The position numbers were made by a program, and so were the translations under genes. This document shows, one piece after another, positions 34,253 to 44,859 of a stretch of DNA of 64,000 nt. The stretch is from Owenia fusiformis (taxonomy: Eukaryota > Annelida > Polychaeta > Sabellida > Oweniidae), in NCBI GenBank assembly GCA_903813345.2, contig CAIIXF020000003.1, forward strand, positions 27,545,248 through 27,609,247, given 5' to 3'. The notes beneath the pieces were generated by a model. That model was not told where the DNA came from. It saw nothing but the letters and a program-made list of their open reading frames with translations, and searched no databases. Numbering within the stretch: the stretch's first letter is position 1; the number at the start of each line of letters is the position of its first letter.

Positions 34253-36025
34253 CATTTTAATCTAATTTTCTTATTTTTGATGCAATGCCTCTAAAAATTG
34301 ATATGTATATAGCTCAGACATTTCTGTACATGTTATTAGGATTTGAGTGAAATTTATGCAACAGTGTTGTCATGACACCTAAAATATATTTATGGTGTGT
34401 CATGAAAAAACCCAGAAATTCACTTCATTTACAAAATGGCGGATTTCAAAAAAGGAGGGAAATTTGAAAAGAAGTTATCATGGTAAATATTTTTTTTTCA
34501 GTTAATGCAAAATATTACAAAGTAGAGTGTTAATTAATAGTCAGAGTTGATGATAAACACCTCTTTAAACAATTAAGTACTCTTATAAACACCCGATACT
34601 ACCATAGATGAGTTGGTCAACAAGTTACTGAAAATGTACACGTACATAGGATTTATAAATTAAAGATAACGTAGAGAAAATTAATTTCATAACGTGCTTT
34701 GACATCGAACATAGCATAAATTGTCAAATATTTAATGTATGAAATTTGCATGGTCATGCACCAAATCGAAAAGACTTAAAGCGTTGTACAACAGAGTGAT
34801 GAAATGAAACATCAAGATGAACAACCCCTCATATCATATCACGAGGAAGATAAAACCCAAATATCCAAATCTTTAGTTTAACGTGTGAACAAAAAATTAT
34901 AACTGATATTTTGTGAAGAAAGTAATTCCCAATTACAAGGAGTTAGTGGGGATTACTTGATTGGCACAAGGAGCTGGGATGCAATTTACCAACCGAATAG
35001 TATGTTAGCAACCCAGGCGTTGCGTTCCCGAATTGACATTGTTTCCTATTATTCTTGTATTATGAGCAATTCCTCACGAACACGACTAAAGTAATTACAT
35101 TATTATGTACTCATCAATTGTGATCCCATCGGCAACCATCTCAAAGGGATAATACCTGTTCTTAAAATGGTATTCAACCGTGTATATTTCCACCTCTTTC
35201 TCTGAGAAACGTTTAATTTTTTTTGTGGTTCTGTGTCAGCTTTATGTAAATCACACGTTGGCATACTGTTTTTTTCTTCCCCTCATTCTCAAAGGTTAGT
35301 TGCATGTCAATTTAATTCCATTCTGACATTTAATATAGGGGTAGGGACTTATTGTTGTCATTAATAGTTGGTAATCATAAGCTATCTACTTAGCTAAGAT
35401 TTAATTGAAATGTCGGTAAACATTTAATATCCTTCAAAGCGATTATATAATATCAAAAGAGATAATACAATGTTACATCAGGAATTGGATTGAGCATGTT
35501 AGAACTGTACTTTTATCTTTAATAAAAATAGCATGAAACAGGGATATAACGTTTCATCAAATAACACAAACTCATCGAATTAAAAACTCAATTTTAATCG
35601 AACGGATGAGAATTTCCCGGTTGTAAATTGTTTAATATCCTGTAATTTATGTACAATCAATCATGCTAATCGTGTTAAGGTTATACCAAATTGTTATTTC
35701 AATATTTTACATAATATTTAATGCAACGGATTGAATTATAAAGTGCAGCATAGGCACAATGTTACATATAATGTCTACATCCGCAATGACCTATGTATGA
35801 CCAGACTAGATTCATAAATACTACGGATCGATGTAATATTTTGTGTATATAAAGTTCCAACATTAGTAGACCAGTCAGTAGGAAAACGAACCACAGTATC
35901 CCAAACTATGCTATCACGCACAAAGAAACGATACTTAACGCACCCATTCCCAGACATGCGTGAATCACAAGTGCAAAAAACACAAGATCGTTGAACAAAT
36001 CATTTCTTTAGCATTGAAAATCGTA

Positions 36026-36170
36026 GAAAAGGCTTTACAGATAAGATTATACTATAGGACGGAAAATCCAAAATGGCCACATTAACATTTAGTTTCACAC
36101 TTGTAAAAAAATTGAACTGGTTAAAATTCAAGAACGTACATAAACTAAGCAGTTCTAAAGTTTCATAGGG
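36026..36170 (+). repeat. solitary monomer of the 163-bp repeat found at 43070-43950
   Basis: CGTAGAAAAGGCTTTACAGA, then GGACGGAAAATCCAAAATGG followed by CCACATTAACATTTA, closely match a unit of the array seven kilobases downstream. The match fades by about 36170. No flanking terminal repeat was seen. Confidence 0.7.
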
Positions 36171-36752
36171 AGACACATCTTTAATTCAGGTCAATTAACT
36201 GAAACATTCGTACACGCGTTTTCCCGACTGACCGGCCACCCGGTAAACTGCATCTTTATACTATAGCACCCACGGTTACGATAAAAAGTCAGCGTATTCT
36301 GACAATTTATTAGCCTATTTTTCAAAGTACACGTACGTTTGTGTGTACTTCTTGATATATCACACCTACCTCATTCAAGAGAAACGTCAAATAAAATCGT
36401 AATGTTGACACTTTGGATGAGTAATCATCTTGAAATGAAATAATGAAATTCTCATCGCATTTGTCATTCCAACGGAAACATGATGGGTTAAGTTTAATTT
36501 ATTACAGGCCATATGTCAAAATGTTCACTGTCAATTACAGCTCCAGAAGTTATTGAATGATAACGATGATGATCTTTTCAATACTTCATCGAAAAACAAA
36601 AACTTCTTAATCAGGGATTATGTAGAGCAAGTACAAGACGGCACATGTACGTCCTGTTTGTGGAGATAGGAATACTTGGGCTACTGGGATAATCATTCAT
36701 TTTACTACACCGATATGAATAATTTAGAGGAATATGTAAGCAAAAATGCAAC

Positions 36753-36770
36753 AAGAAGAAGAAGAAGAAG
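36753..36770. repeat. (AAG)6 microsatellite
   Basis: Six perfect AAG triplets. Confidence 0.95.
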
Positions 36771-36847
36771 TATAAAAATCGTCAGCATCCCGATATTGAT
36801 ATATTGTAGAGAAACAATGTCCAACGCCCCAACACTTTAGAAACCAT

Positions 36848-37015
36848 AATCAGAATTCAATACCACAGGCCAAGAAGCATTCATACCGAAATACCGCTTA
36901 ATATTAAAGAAGATGGTAACACAATATCACTGTATGTACAGTGATCGCCTACTATTAAAAGTGGGTGATCAAAGACTCGACAAGATGCCCAAAATTCGAA
37001 ATGTCGGAGGAAAGG
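36848..37015 (+). other. weak candidate exon ending at a GTATGT splice donor
   Basis: An uninterrupted frame of about 55 codons follows the TAA at 36847 and reads up to GGAGGAAAG|GTATGT at 37016. It gives KYRLILKKMVTQYHCMYSDR and then LLLKVGDQRLDKMPKIRNVG. The composition is protein-like and the donor fits the consensus. The upstream boundary has only a poor acceptor, no homologue is recognised, and open stretches of this length arise by chance in 64 kb. It is listed as a candidate to test, not as a gene. Confidence 0.12.
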
Positions 37016-38194
37016 TATGTTTGTTTCTCTCTTTACCACCTTAATGTCATTTTACCTACAGATGGTATACCATATACTGTACAAGAGACTCAAGATTCAT
37101 TTGGCAACAGGATTCAGTGATTGGCTCAACCGAATTACCTGAACTGAGTTGAAGCAAAATCAAAAACCCGCCGAACGAAAATGTATATTTCACCAAATTT
37201 TATGTTTTTAGATTACCAAAATCACTAAACTGACATGCCTAGGGTCAATGTACATAATACTTAACATTACATGCATATCAGACGTTTCTCTGGAATAATA
37301 CCAAATGAAGTGAAATCAATAAATAAACACATACTTTGTAGAAAGTGATGAATTTATGACAATTTCAGTGATTGACAATAATCGAATGAAATCATCCAAA
37401 ATCTCTGATTCAACTGCTACAAAATAGAACAAAATTACCACCATTAGAGATAATAGCATGGTATTTATTTCACACTTTGTAGAGTTTCTCTAAAAACGCC
37501 CACTGGGCGTTTATTTTGCATTCGATTACATACGATTCTAAAATTCTCAAGCTAATCACCTATAGACCTTAGTTGAAAATTGATCAATAAATCTACTGAA
37601 TATTGAACTTTAGAGGAGCTTTCCCTTATACCTGTCATTTATATGTGACCAAAGTTAGCCACCTCGTGGTGAAACTGGGAACTGACTACTGGCATCTGCT
37701 GAAGGTTATTACGTCATTACATTTTAATATAACTTATTGATACCTTGCTGCAGAAGAATGATTGAACTCCCCAATGAAATAGATAATGTACAATTCAGAT
37801 TTCATATTTTATTATGAGACCCCATGTCCAAAACAGGCACAATCACGACAATGGGCAACACAGTGACATGCATTTTCATTGATAATTTATTCAAATCTTG
37901 CATTTAACTCATTGCGATGATAGGGATGAATTCTTTAAATGAAACTTTAAAATTGTAAAAACCTTATATGTTTGAAATTATTTTTCTTAAATAATTCAGA
38001 CAGTTTTCTTGAATTTGCTTGACCAATATTTGAAAAAATAAACAAAAAATAGTAAGCACATTATATAATTACACTAATTAACTGCTGAAAATTAAATTGA
38101 AATTATAATTGATTTTGACAAAATGATAATCCAATTTATTGTAAATATGCTTAGATTAACGTCTTGGGAAAAATGTGTAAAAATTCGAATGAAA

Positions 38195-38330
38195 ATGATA
38201 ATGTTTTTTGACCCCTTGCAATGAGAGACATAATTCGACCCAAAAGCCCGAAGTTTTTTCATCAAACGATATTTAAAAAAAATCAAGACATATGGACCTC
38301 CTTAAATATTGGTTCAATTGTTGCTGCGCT
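38195..38330 (+). repeat. family R fragment
   Basis: TGTTTTTTGACCCCTTGCAA, ATAATTCGACCCAAAAGCCC and the CCTCCTTAAATATTGGTTCA block match 21950-22080 and the complement of 15820-15930. Both ends are truncated. Confidence 0.7.
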
Positions 38331-38734
38331 ATATTGTGCAACAGATTCTTCATATTTCGGAGTCATACCATGAACTAAAGAAGCCATCAGGATTAAACTA
38401 TTGCATATTTTAGTCAAGTCTAAAGTGTTATTTTTACTTACCAGAGAGGAAATATATCAGTTTTGCCATGATTGGTTCTAATTACATAAGCGGGACAAGA
38501 ACGACAATACAGTATCTCGATATACCCCCATGTAAGCATCAGATGACACAGGCTGTATTTTTGTCAGTCGATCAAAGGATGAGCAATGTACCCATCTGTT
38601 TAATAAGGCACAATTTCAAGAATTAAACATTTAATGTGTGCGCAACTAAATACCACTCAAGAAAACTAGGTTGAGTTACAAATTAAAGATCTTCGAATTC
38701 CGGATCTACAAAATGAGAGTCTCAAAGGACGTAT

Positions 38735-39780
38735 TACTCTTAATCAATGACGTAACAGGATGATGATTTTGACAGAATTTATACATGTGTCTTATGCTTC
38801 TGTAAGCTACATTATCTAATAAAACTATTTTGTGTTTAAAAGTGACTTAACACAACACTTATATGTATATTATCGGGCAAACAATATCATTATGATTGTG
38901 ATGTCATAATGCAAAGAGAGGCCTAATTCAAATATCTAATATCGAGATTATTGACAAATCCAGATATATTTGAGACATTAATATTGAGACATTTTCAATG
39001 ATAATTTAAAAATCCTCAACATTAAAATGTCATGTTTAATATATCTATAAAAAGGTTACTGTCTAAGCATGGTACCGATAGACTAAAATAAATCAAAACA
39101 GGTGAGAACATTTCTAAAAATGATGGTTTCCAAATTCCATGGTAACTGCAATGATGTCACTATTAAGTCCAGGAATATACTTTTGAAAATATCTAGAGAA
39201 CGGTTTGATCATATATCATATTAAAACTATCATTGTAAAGCTAATTTAACAAACTTGTTAAAAATACACATTATTCGAGGTTTCGGGCTCATTGTGGTGT
39301 CATAGAAGTAGAAACGCTCGATTTTTGATGATTTTACAAAATACAAACAAATATTATGTGCTTTTGTAGCCTATAGTATTGAAGATAAACTATTTTGTGT
39401 TTATACGTGACTGAACACAACACTTACATGTATTAATATATCAGGCAAACAATATCATTGTGATTTTGATGTCATTACGTAAAAAGATAGAGGCCTAAAT
39501 CAAACACAGTCATGTATCTAGTATCGAGAATTTTAACAAGTCCAGATATTGTATTAGAAAGGCAGAAGGTATTTTTGGGCTTTGATACTGATCGAAAGCT
39601 TACATATTGAGCTTACGGATGTACTGGTGTTTTTTAAGATTTTTAGGCAAAAAAATTATTTTAATCGTTCGTTTCCATAGTAACAGTTTATATTAATCAT
39701 TATGAGATCATAATGACATTTGTACCATATGAAAGCAAAAAATATTTCTGGTATTTCTAGAACAAATATGCAAACTATTC
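38735..39780 (-). repeat. foldback composite, left inverted arm (about 1.8 units)
   Basis: Unit starts are near 38763 (GATGATTTTGACAGAATTT) and 39328 (GATGATTTTACAAAATAC), about 565 bp apart. Both are followed by the CTTCTGTAAGCTAC or CTTTTGTAGCCTAT block and the TGACTxAACACAACACTTA block. The second unit is complete only in its first half. Innermost, GTACCATATGAAAGCAAAAA corresponds to the complement of 44887-44900. Confidence 0.75.
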
Positions 39781-39852
39781 ATTATGATTAATTTTGACCT
39801 TAAGTTTACATATTTACAATGAAATAATTATACAGCATAGTGTTATATATAT

Positions 39853-40617
39853 CGGGTGTCCCAAAAATGACACACTTTTTGATAAGTATTTTCTAGGGAA
39901 CTGACGAACCATATTCACTGAAAATTTGTAAAAAGTAGCCCAAGAGTATCATGGGCAAAGTTATAAAACTATGAAAAAGATCAAGTAAATGTGAGTACTA
40001 ATAAATTCAACGTAGAATGTCAAAAGATCCCATACCGGAGCAACGCACTGAGATCTTTACATCGTTTGCACCAAAAAACGGGGAATAATTTGACGAGTAA
40101 TTTCTCAGGAATAGATGAACCAAATTCTTCTTCTGCTAGCGCTATGAATATGTAAGAAATTGGTGATATATTATGTGTGTATTTGTAAATTAAACACAGT
40201 ATGTCAAAATATCCAATATCAATGTAAAAGTTACTTATTAGCCCATTGCCAACTAAAAATACTTTTCCGTATTTATTCTAACAATATCATCTCCAATTTA
40301 TTTTGATTATGAATGGATTTTGGATATTTTGGAAGAATGAAACAAATTAATTAGTCATGACACACAGACAAGCTATTTTGACTGATTAACAGATCAGATG
40401 CTGTCACATGAGCTCTCATTCAGATCTCCGGAAAAGGATTTTTTGATATGCTATTTTGAACTTCTTAGTTCTCACAGAATATTTGTTTGATCTTTTTTAG
40501 ATTTTACAACTTGCAAATGATACTCTCAGGCTACGTTGTGCAAATTTTTAGTGAATTTGATTAATCAGTTGCCCAGAAAATACTTGTCAAAAAGTGTCTC
40601 ATTTTTTGGGACACCAG
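39853..40617. mobile_element. 765-bp Tc1/mariner-type MITE inside the foldback core
   Basis: The left end CGGGTGTCCCAAAAATGACA, followed by CACTTTTTGATAAGTATTTT, pairs with the right end AAAATACTTGTCAAAAAGTG followed by TCTCATTTTTTGGGACACCAG. Each TIR is about 50 bp. Both ends sit in TATATAT tracts, consistent with TA target duplication. No transposase frame in the interior. Confidence 0.88.
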
Positions 40618-41539
40618 ATATATATTTTTACTATGAAGTGATGCATTATGTTAGATCTAGGTACATTTATTTACTGTTGAAATCAAAATTATATACAATA
40701 CATATTGCACCGAAACTAAAATTGCATTTCATGACATAGCATAGTTTTGCCCGATGCAAGATTTATCAAGACTTACAGACTGTGTAATAGGTCAGCAGCA
40801 AGGCCAAAGTTAGAGAAATATTGTGTGACCTAGGTCACTCTAAGTTGGTCTGGGCCCTAAAAACACATAAGAACATCACGAATACTATCTAGTAGCTTAA
40901 ATTGACCAGAGTTAGATTAACTTGTGTATTTATTGGTGAAAATTATAACTCGAGGAAATATAGTTGATTAACCCCCTAAAACCTTTTGTTTCATTTAAGA
41001 TTTTGCTGTCAAAATAATTTTCATCATTGAGACACAATGCTTACATTGACATTTTTAAAGGCCCCATAATAACTTTAAACTTCTTTGGCTTATATTATAG
41101 TCTTACCCAATGTTATCAAAGTGTGATATGTGAAACCTCTTTTTTAAATTTCAAAAAGTGGTTTTTGAAGAACTTTTTGTTCGAAAAATTGTGATTTTAT
41201 TTGAAACTAACTTTCAGAGGTCACGAGTATCTTTTAATAAGAGATCATTCACACCAATGCATAGCAATCATCCTCACATCCTTTTTCCAAAAAGAAAATT
41301 GGCTCGTAAATAACATTTGATATTTATTCTTGAACTCGTGAGTCCTTTGTCCAATCTTTGCATTGGTATTTCTTTTTCAAAAATCTCTAAAATACATTTT
41401 AAAGCATTATCTTAGCCAAATTCATCATACAATTCAACTTATATTAGCCTTACATACATTGTTCATGTGAGGTCAAATGCTTTTTTAAAATTTAATTTGG
41501 TTCATTTAGGACACTAACTTAAGCACCAAAAGACTCAGA
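40618..41539. other. foldback core, non-repetitive segment
   Basis: AT-rich sequence between the MITE and the 63-bp array. It includes a 67-codon frame at 40536-40739, partly inside the MITE, with no recognisable motif. Nothing else supported. Confidence 0.5.
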
Positions 41540-43008
41540 ATAATCATTAGAGCCTATTAAAGCACCACTAGGGTATGCAAAGAAATCATTAAGGGCTACC
41601 AATGAGGGCTATTAAAGCACCACCAAGTCATACTATCATCGGAAAGCATTGAGGGAATAAGAATACTAGTGAATCATGAAGGGGCATTTAGCACCACCAA
41701 GGCATACTAGGGAATTATTAAAATGACTATTATTGAACCTAAAGAAACTATCTAACAGCACCAAGCCACACTATGGAATCACTAAGGGCTATTAAGAAAC
41801 TAATTTGGGACTATTTAAGCACAACCTGAGCATACTAGGGAATCACTAATGGCTATTAAGAAACTAATTGGGGCTATGTAAATACAGCCCGAGCATATAA
41901 GGGAATCACTAAGGGCTAATTGGAAACTAATTAAGCCCATTTAAGCAGAACCGGAGCATATAAGGGAATCAATAAGGGCTATTAAGAAACTAATTGGGGC
42001 TATTTAAGCACAACCCGAGCACATAAGGGAATCACTAAGGGCTATTAAGAAACTAATTTGGGCTATTTTAGCACAACCCGAGAATATAAGGGAATCACTA
42101 GAGGGTATTAAGAGACCGATTGGGGCTATTTAAGCACAACCCGAGCATATAAGGGAATCACTAAGGGCTTTTAAGAAACCGATTGAGGCTATTTAAGCAC
42201 AACCCGAGCATACTAGGGAATCAATTAGGGCTATTAAGAAACTAATTTGGGCTATTTAAGCACAACCCAAGCATATAAGGGAATCACCAAGGGCTATCAA
42301 GAAACTAATTGGGGCTATATAACCACAACCCGAGCATATGAGGGAATCACTAAGGGCTATTAAGAAACTAATTGGGGCTATTTACGCACAACTCGGGCAT
42401 ACTAGGGAATCAATAAGGGCTGTTAAGAAACTAATTGGGGCTATTTAAGCACAACTCGAGCATATAAGGGAATCACTAGGGGGTATTAAGAGACCGATTG
42501 GGGCTATTTAAGCACAACCCGAGCATACTAGGGAATCACTAAGGGCTATTAAGAAACTAATTGTGGCTATTTAAGTACAACCCGAGCATATAAGGGAATC
42601 ACTAAGGGCTTTTAAGAAACCGATTGGGGCTATTTAAGCACAGCCCGAGCATACCAGGGAATCAATTAGGGGCATTAAGAAACTAATTTGGGCTATTTAA
42701 GCACAACCCAAGCATACTAGGGAATCACTAAGGGCTATTAAGAAAGTAATTAGGACTATTTAAGCACAACCCGAGCATATAAGGGAATCACTAAGGGCTA
42801 TCAAGAAACTAATTCGGGCTATTTAAGCAAAACCCGAGCATATAAGGGAATCACTAAGGGCTATCCAGAAACTAATTGGGGCTATTTAAGCACAACCAGA
42901 GCATACTAGGGAATCACTAAGGGCTATTAAGAAATCAATTGGTCATTTTAAGCACAACCTGAGCATTCTAGGGCATCACTAAGGGCTATTAAGAACCAAT
43001 TAATCTAG
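41540..43008 (+). repeat. 63-bp minisatellite, about 23 copies
   Basis: Unit pattern: TAAGGGAATCACTAAGGGCT, ATTAAGAAACTAATTGGGGC, TATTTAAGCACAACCCGAGC, ATA. From about 41820 to 42960 units are regular; before that (41540-41820) they are diverged and irregular. The length is a multiple of three but every unit contains in-frame stop words, so this is not a coding repeat. Variants (CATACTAGGG versus CATATAAGGG, AAACTAAT versus AGACCGAT) alternate in blocks, suggesting multi-unit duplications. The array resumes at 44503 after an insertion. Confidence 0.95.
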
Positions 43009-43069
43009 AGGATACAAGAACACAAATGTGTACAAAATGTCCCCACCAATGGGTGATCCCGTCAAAAGG

Positions 43070-43950
43070 TTATCCTGAAAATGAGTAGACAAGACTTTAC
43101 CAACACAATTTGAGGACGGAAAATCCAAAATGGCCACCTTAAAATTTACCCAGAATGCCAAAAATTTAGTCAGCTCTAGATTTTCAAACTAAGAACCACC
43201 CCTGAAAATTTTTAATTGATCTGTCACACAGTTAACCAGAAAACATGTAAACAAGACTTTACAGACAAGATTTTAGGATGCAAAATCCAAAATGGCTGCC
43301 TTGACATTTACCCAGAATGTCACAAAACTAATCTGTTTCTAGATTTTCATACTAAGAATCATCCCTGAAAATATGACATTGATCTACCAAATGGTTCACC
43401 TGAAAACGCGTAGACAAGACTTAACAGACAAGATTTTAGGACAGAAAATCCAAAATGGCTACCTTGACATTGACGGAAAATGCCAAAAAAACTAATCAGA
43501 TGTAGATTTTCATACTAAGAATCATCCCTGAAAATTTGAAATTGATCTACTAAACGGTTCACCTGGAAATGCGTAGACAAGACTTTACAGACAAGATTTT
43601 AAGACGGAAAATCCAAAATGGCTGCCTTGACATTTACCCAGAATGCCCAAAAATTGATCAGTTCTACATTTTCATACTAAGAAACATCCCTTAAAATTTG
43701 AAATTGATCTACAAAACCGTTCACCTGAAAACGCGTAGACAAGACTTTACAGACAAGATTTTAGGACGGAAAATCCAAAATGGCTGCCTTGACATTTACC
43801 AAGAATGCCAAAAAACTAATCAGATCTAGATTTTTATACTAAGAATCATCCCTGAAAATTTGAAATTGATCCACCAAACGGTTCACCTGAAAACACGTAG
43901 ACAAGACTTCACAGACAAGATTTTAGGACGGAAAAATCCAAAATGGCCAA
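43070..43950 (+). repeat. 162-163-bp tandem repeat, about 5.5 copies
   Basis: The word AAATCCAAAATGG recurs at 43121, 43283, 43446, 43608, 43771 and 43934, that is every 162-163 bp. Each unit also has GTAGACAAGACTTTACAGAC, CATACTAAGAATCATCCCTG and GGTTCACCTGAAAACGCGTA. Units differ by scattered substitutions. A solitary monomer lies at 36026-36170. Confidence 0.95.
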
Positions 43951-44415
43951 CAATAAAAAGATGAGTTTTTGCTGATTTCTTTTTACAAAATTATCACATA
44001 TAACTACTGTTAATAATAACATAGTCTTTTACAACAAAGTACATCTGAAATTATTTATAAAGCTACAAAATAGTTAAAGTATGAAAACTCAAAAACACCA
44101 TTCAATATGATACAAAGTATTATCGTGCGCTAACTTTTCTTAAGACATTCAAAATGGCTGACATGACTGAGCTAACAGGTCCAAAACCTAATCAGATCTA
44201 AAATGAAGTGAGCTGAACAAGATATTAAAGCTTTAAAAGCAACTGTGAAGCCGTTTTTCTTAAAGTTTGCAGACAAGGATTTTAGCATTTGACTTCAAAA
44301 TGGCCGACAGGAAGTAGGTATCGAGTTAAATTTTTTTCATCCACATCTGTATGCACTCATAAGTTATCCCTGAAAATTTGAAGGTGATATCTGTAGCGGT
44401 TTTGGAGAACGCTCC

Positions 44416-44459
44416 CGGACGTACGGACGGACGGACGGACGGACAGACAGACGGACGCG
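44416..44459 (+). repeat. (GACG)n microsatellite at the edge of the nested element
   Basis: GGACGTACGGACGGACGGAC and continuing GGAC and AGAC tetramers, interrupted by CAGACAGACGG. The neighbouring ACGCGCCTAGGCCGACAATA leads into the right terminus of the 43037-44502 element. Confidence 0.9.
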
Positions 44460-44502
44460 CCTAGGCCGACAATATGGCCCCACACTATGTGGTGGGGACA
44501 TA

Positions 44503-44680
44503 ACAAGGGAATCACTAAGGGCTATTGAGAAACCAATCTGGGATATTTAAGCACAACCCAAGCATATAAGGGAATCGCTAAGGGCTATTAAGAAACCAAT
44601 TTGGGCTATTTAAGCACAACCCAATCATACTAGGGAATCACTAAGGGTTATTAATGAACCAATATTGACTGTTAAAGCAC
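44503..44680 (+). repeat. 63-bp minisatellite, resumed (about 3 copies)
   Basis: AAGGGAATCACTAAGGGCTA units continue the array at 41540-43008 past the nested insertion, then decay by about 44680. Confidence 0.9.
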
Positions 44681-44859
44681 TAATTATCGCCATTTCTGTA
44701 GGGTGGGGTCGCCATTTTTACTGAAATCTGATATGTTCCTAGGAAATGTAAACAAAGTCAGGCCACGGCTGTGATCAATTGATAGTGGTGTTAATATATC
44801 AAAATTACGGGTCATGATGCCATTATTAATATTAAAATTAGCTTATTTGAATATTGTTT

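Larger units (their letters stand above)
43037..44502. mobile_element. 1.47-kb insertion with ATGTCCCCACCA terminal inverted repeats, splitting the 63-bp array
   Basis: The left end ATGTCCCCACCA and the right end TGGTGGGGACAT are perfect 12-bp inverted repeats, and the minisatellite continues directly after the right end. The interior holds the 163-bp tandem array, a diverged region with further AAAATGGCTGAC and AAAATGGCCGAC words, and a GACG microsatellite just inside the right end. About 28 bp of non-minisatellite sequence (43009-43036) separates the array from the left terminus, so the exact target duplication is unresolved. No open frame of interest. Confidence 0.75.

Noticed and set aside
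37494-37514. AAACGCCCACTGGGCGTTT hairpin followed by ATTTT, resembling a bacterial terminator
   Set aside because: Everything around it is eukaryotic repeat-rich DNA with no bacterial gene; a chance palindrome.
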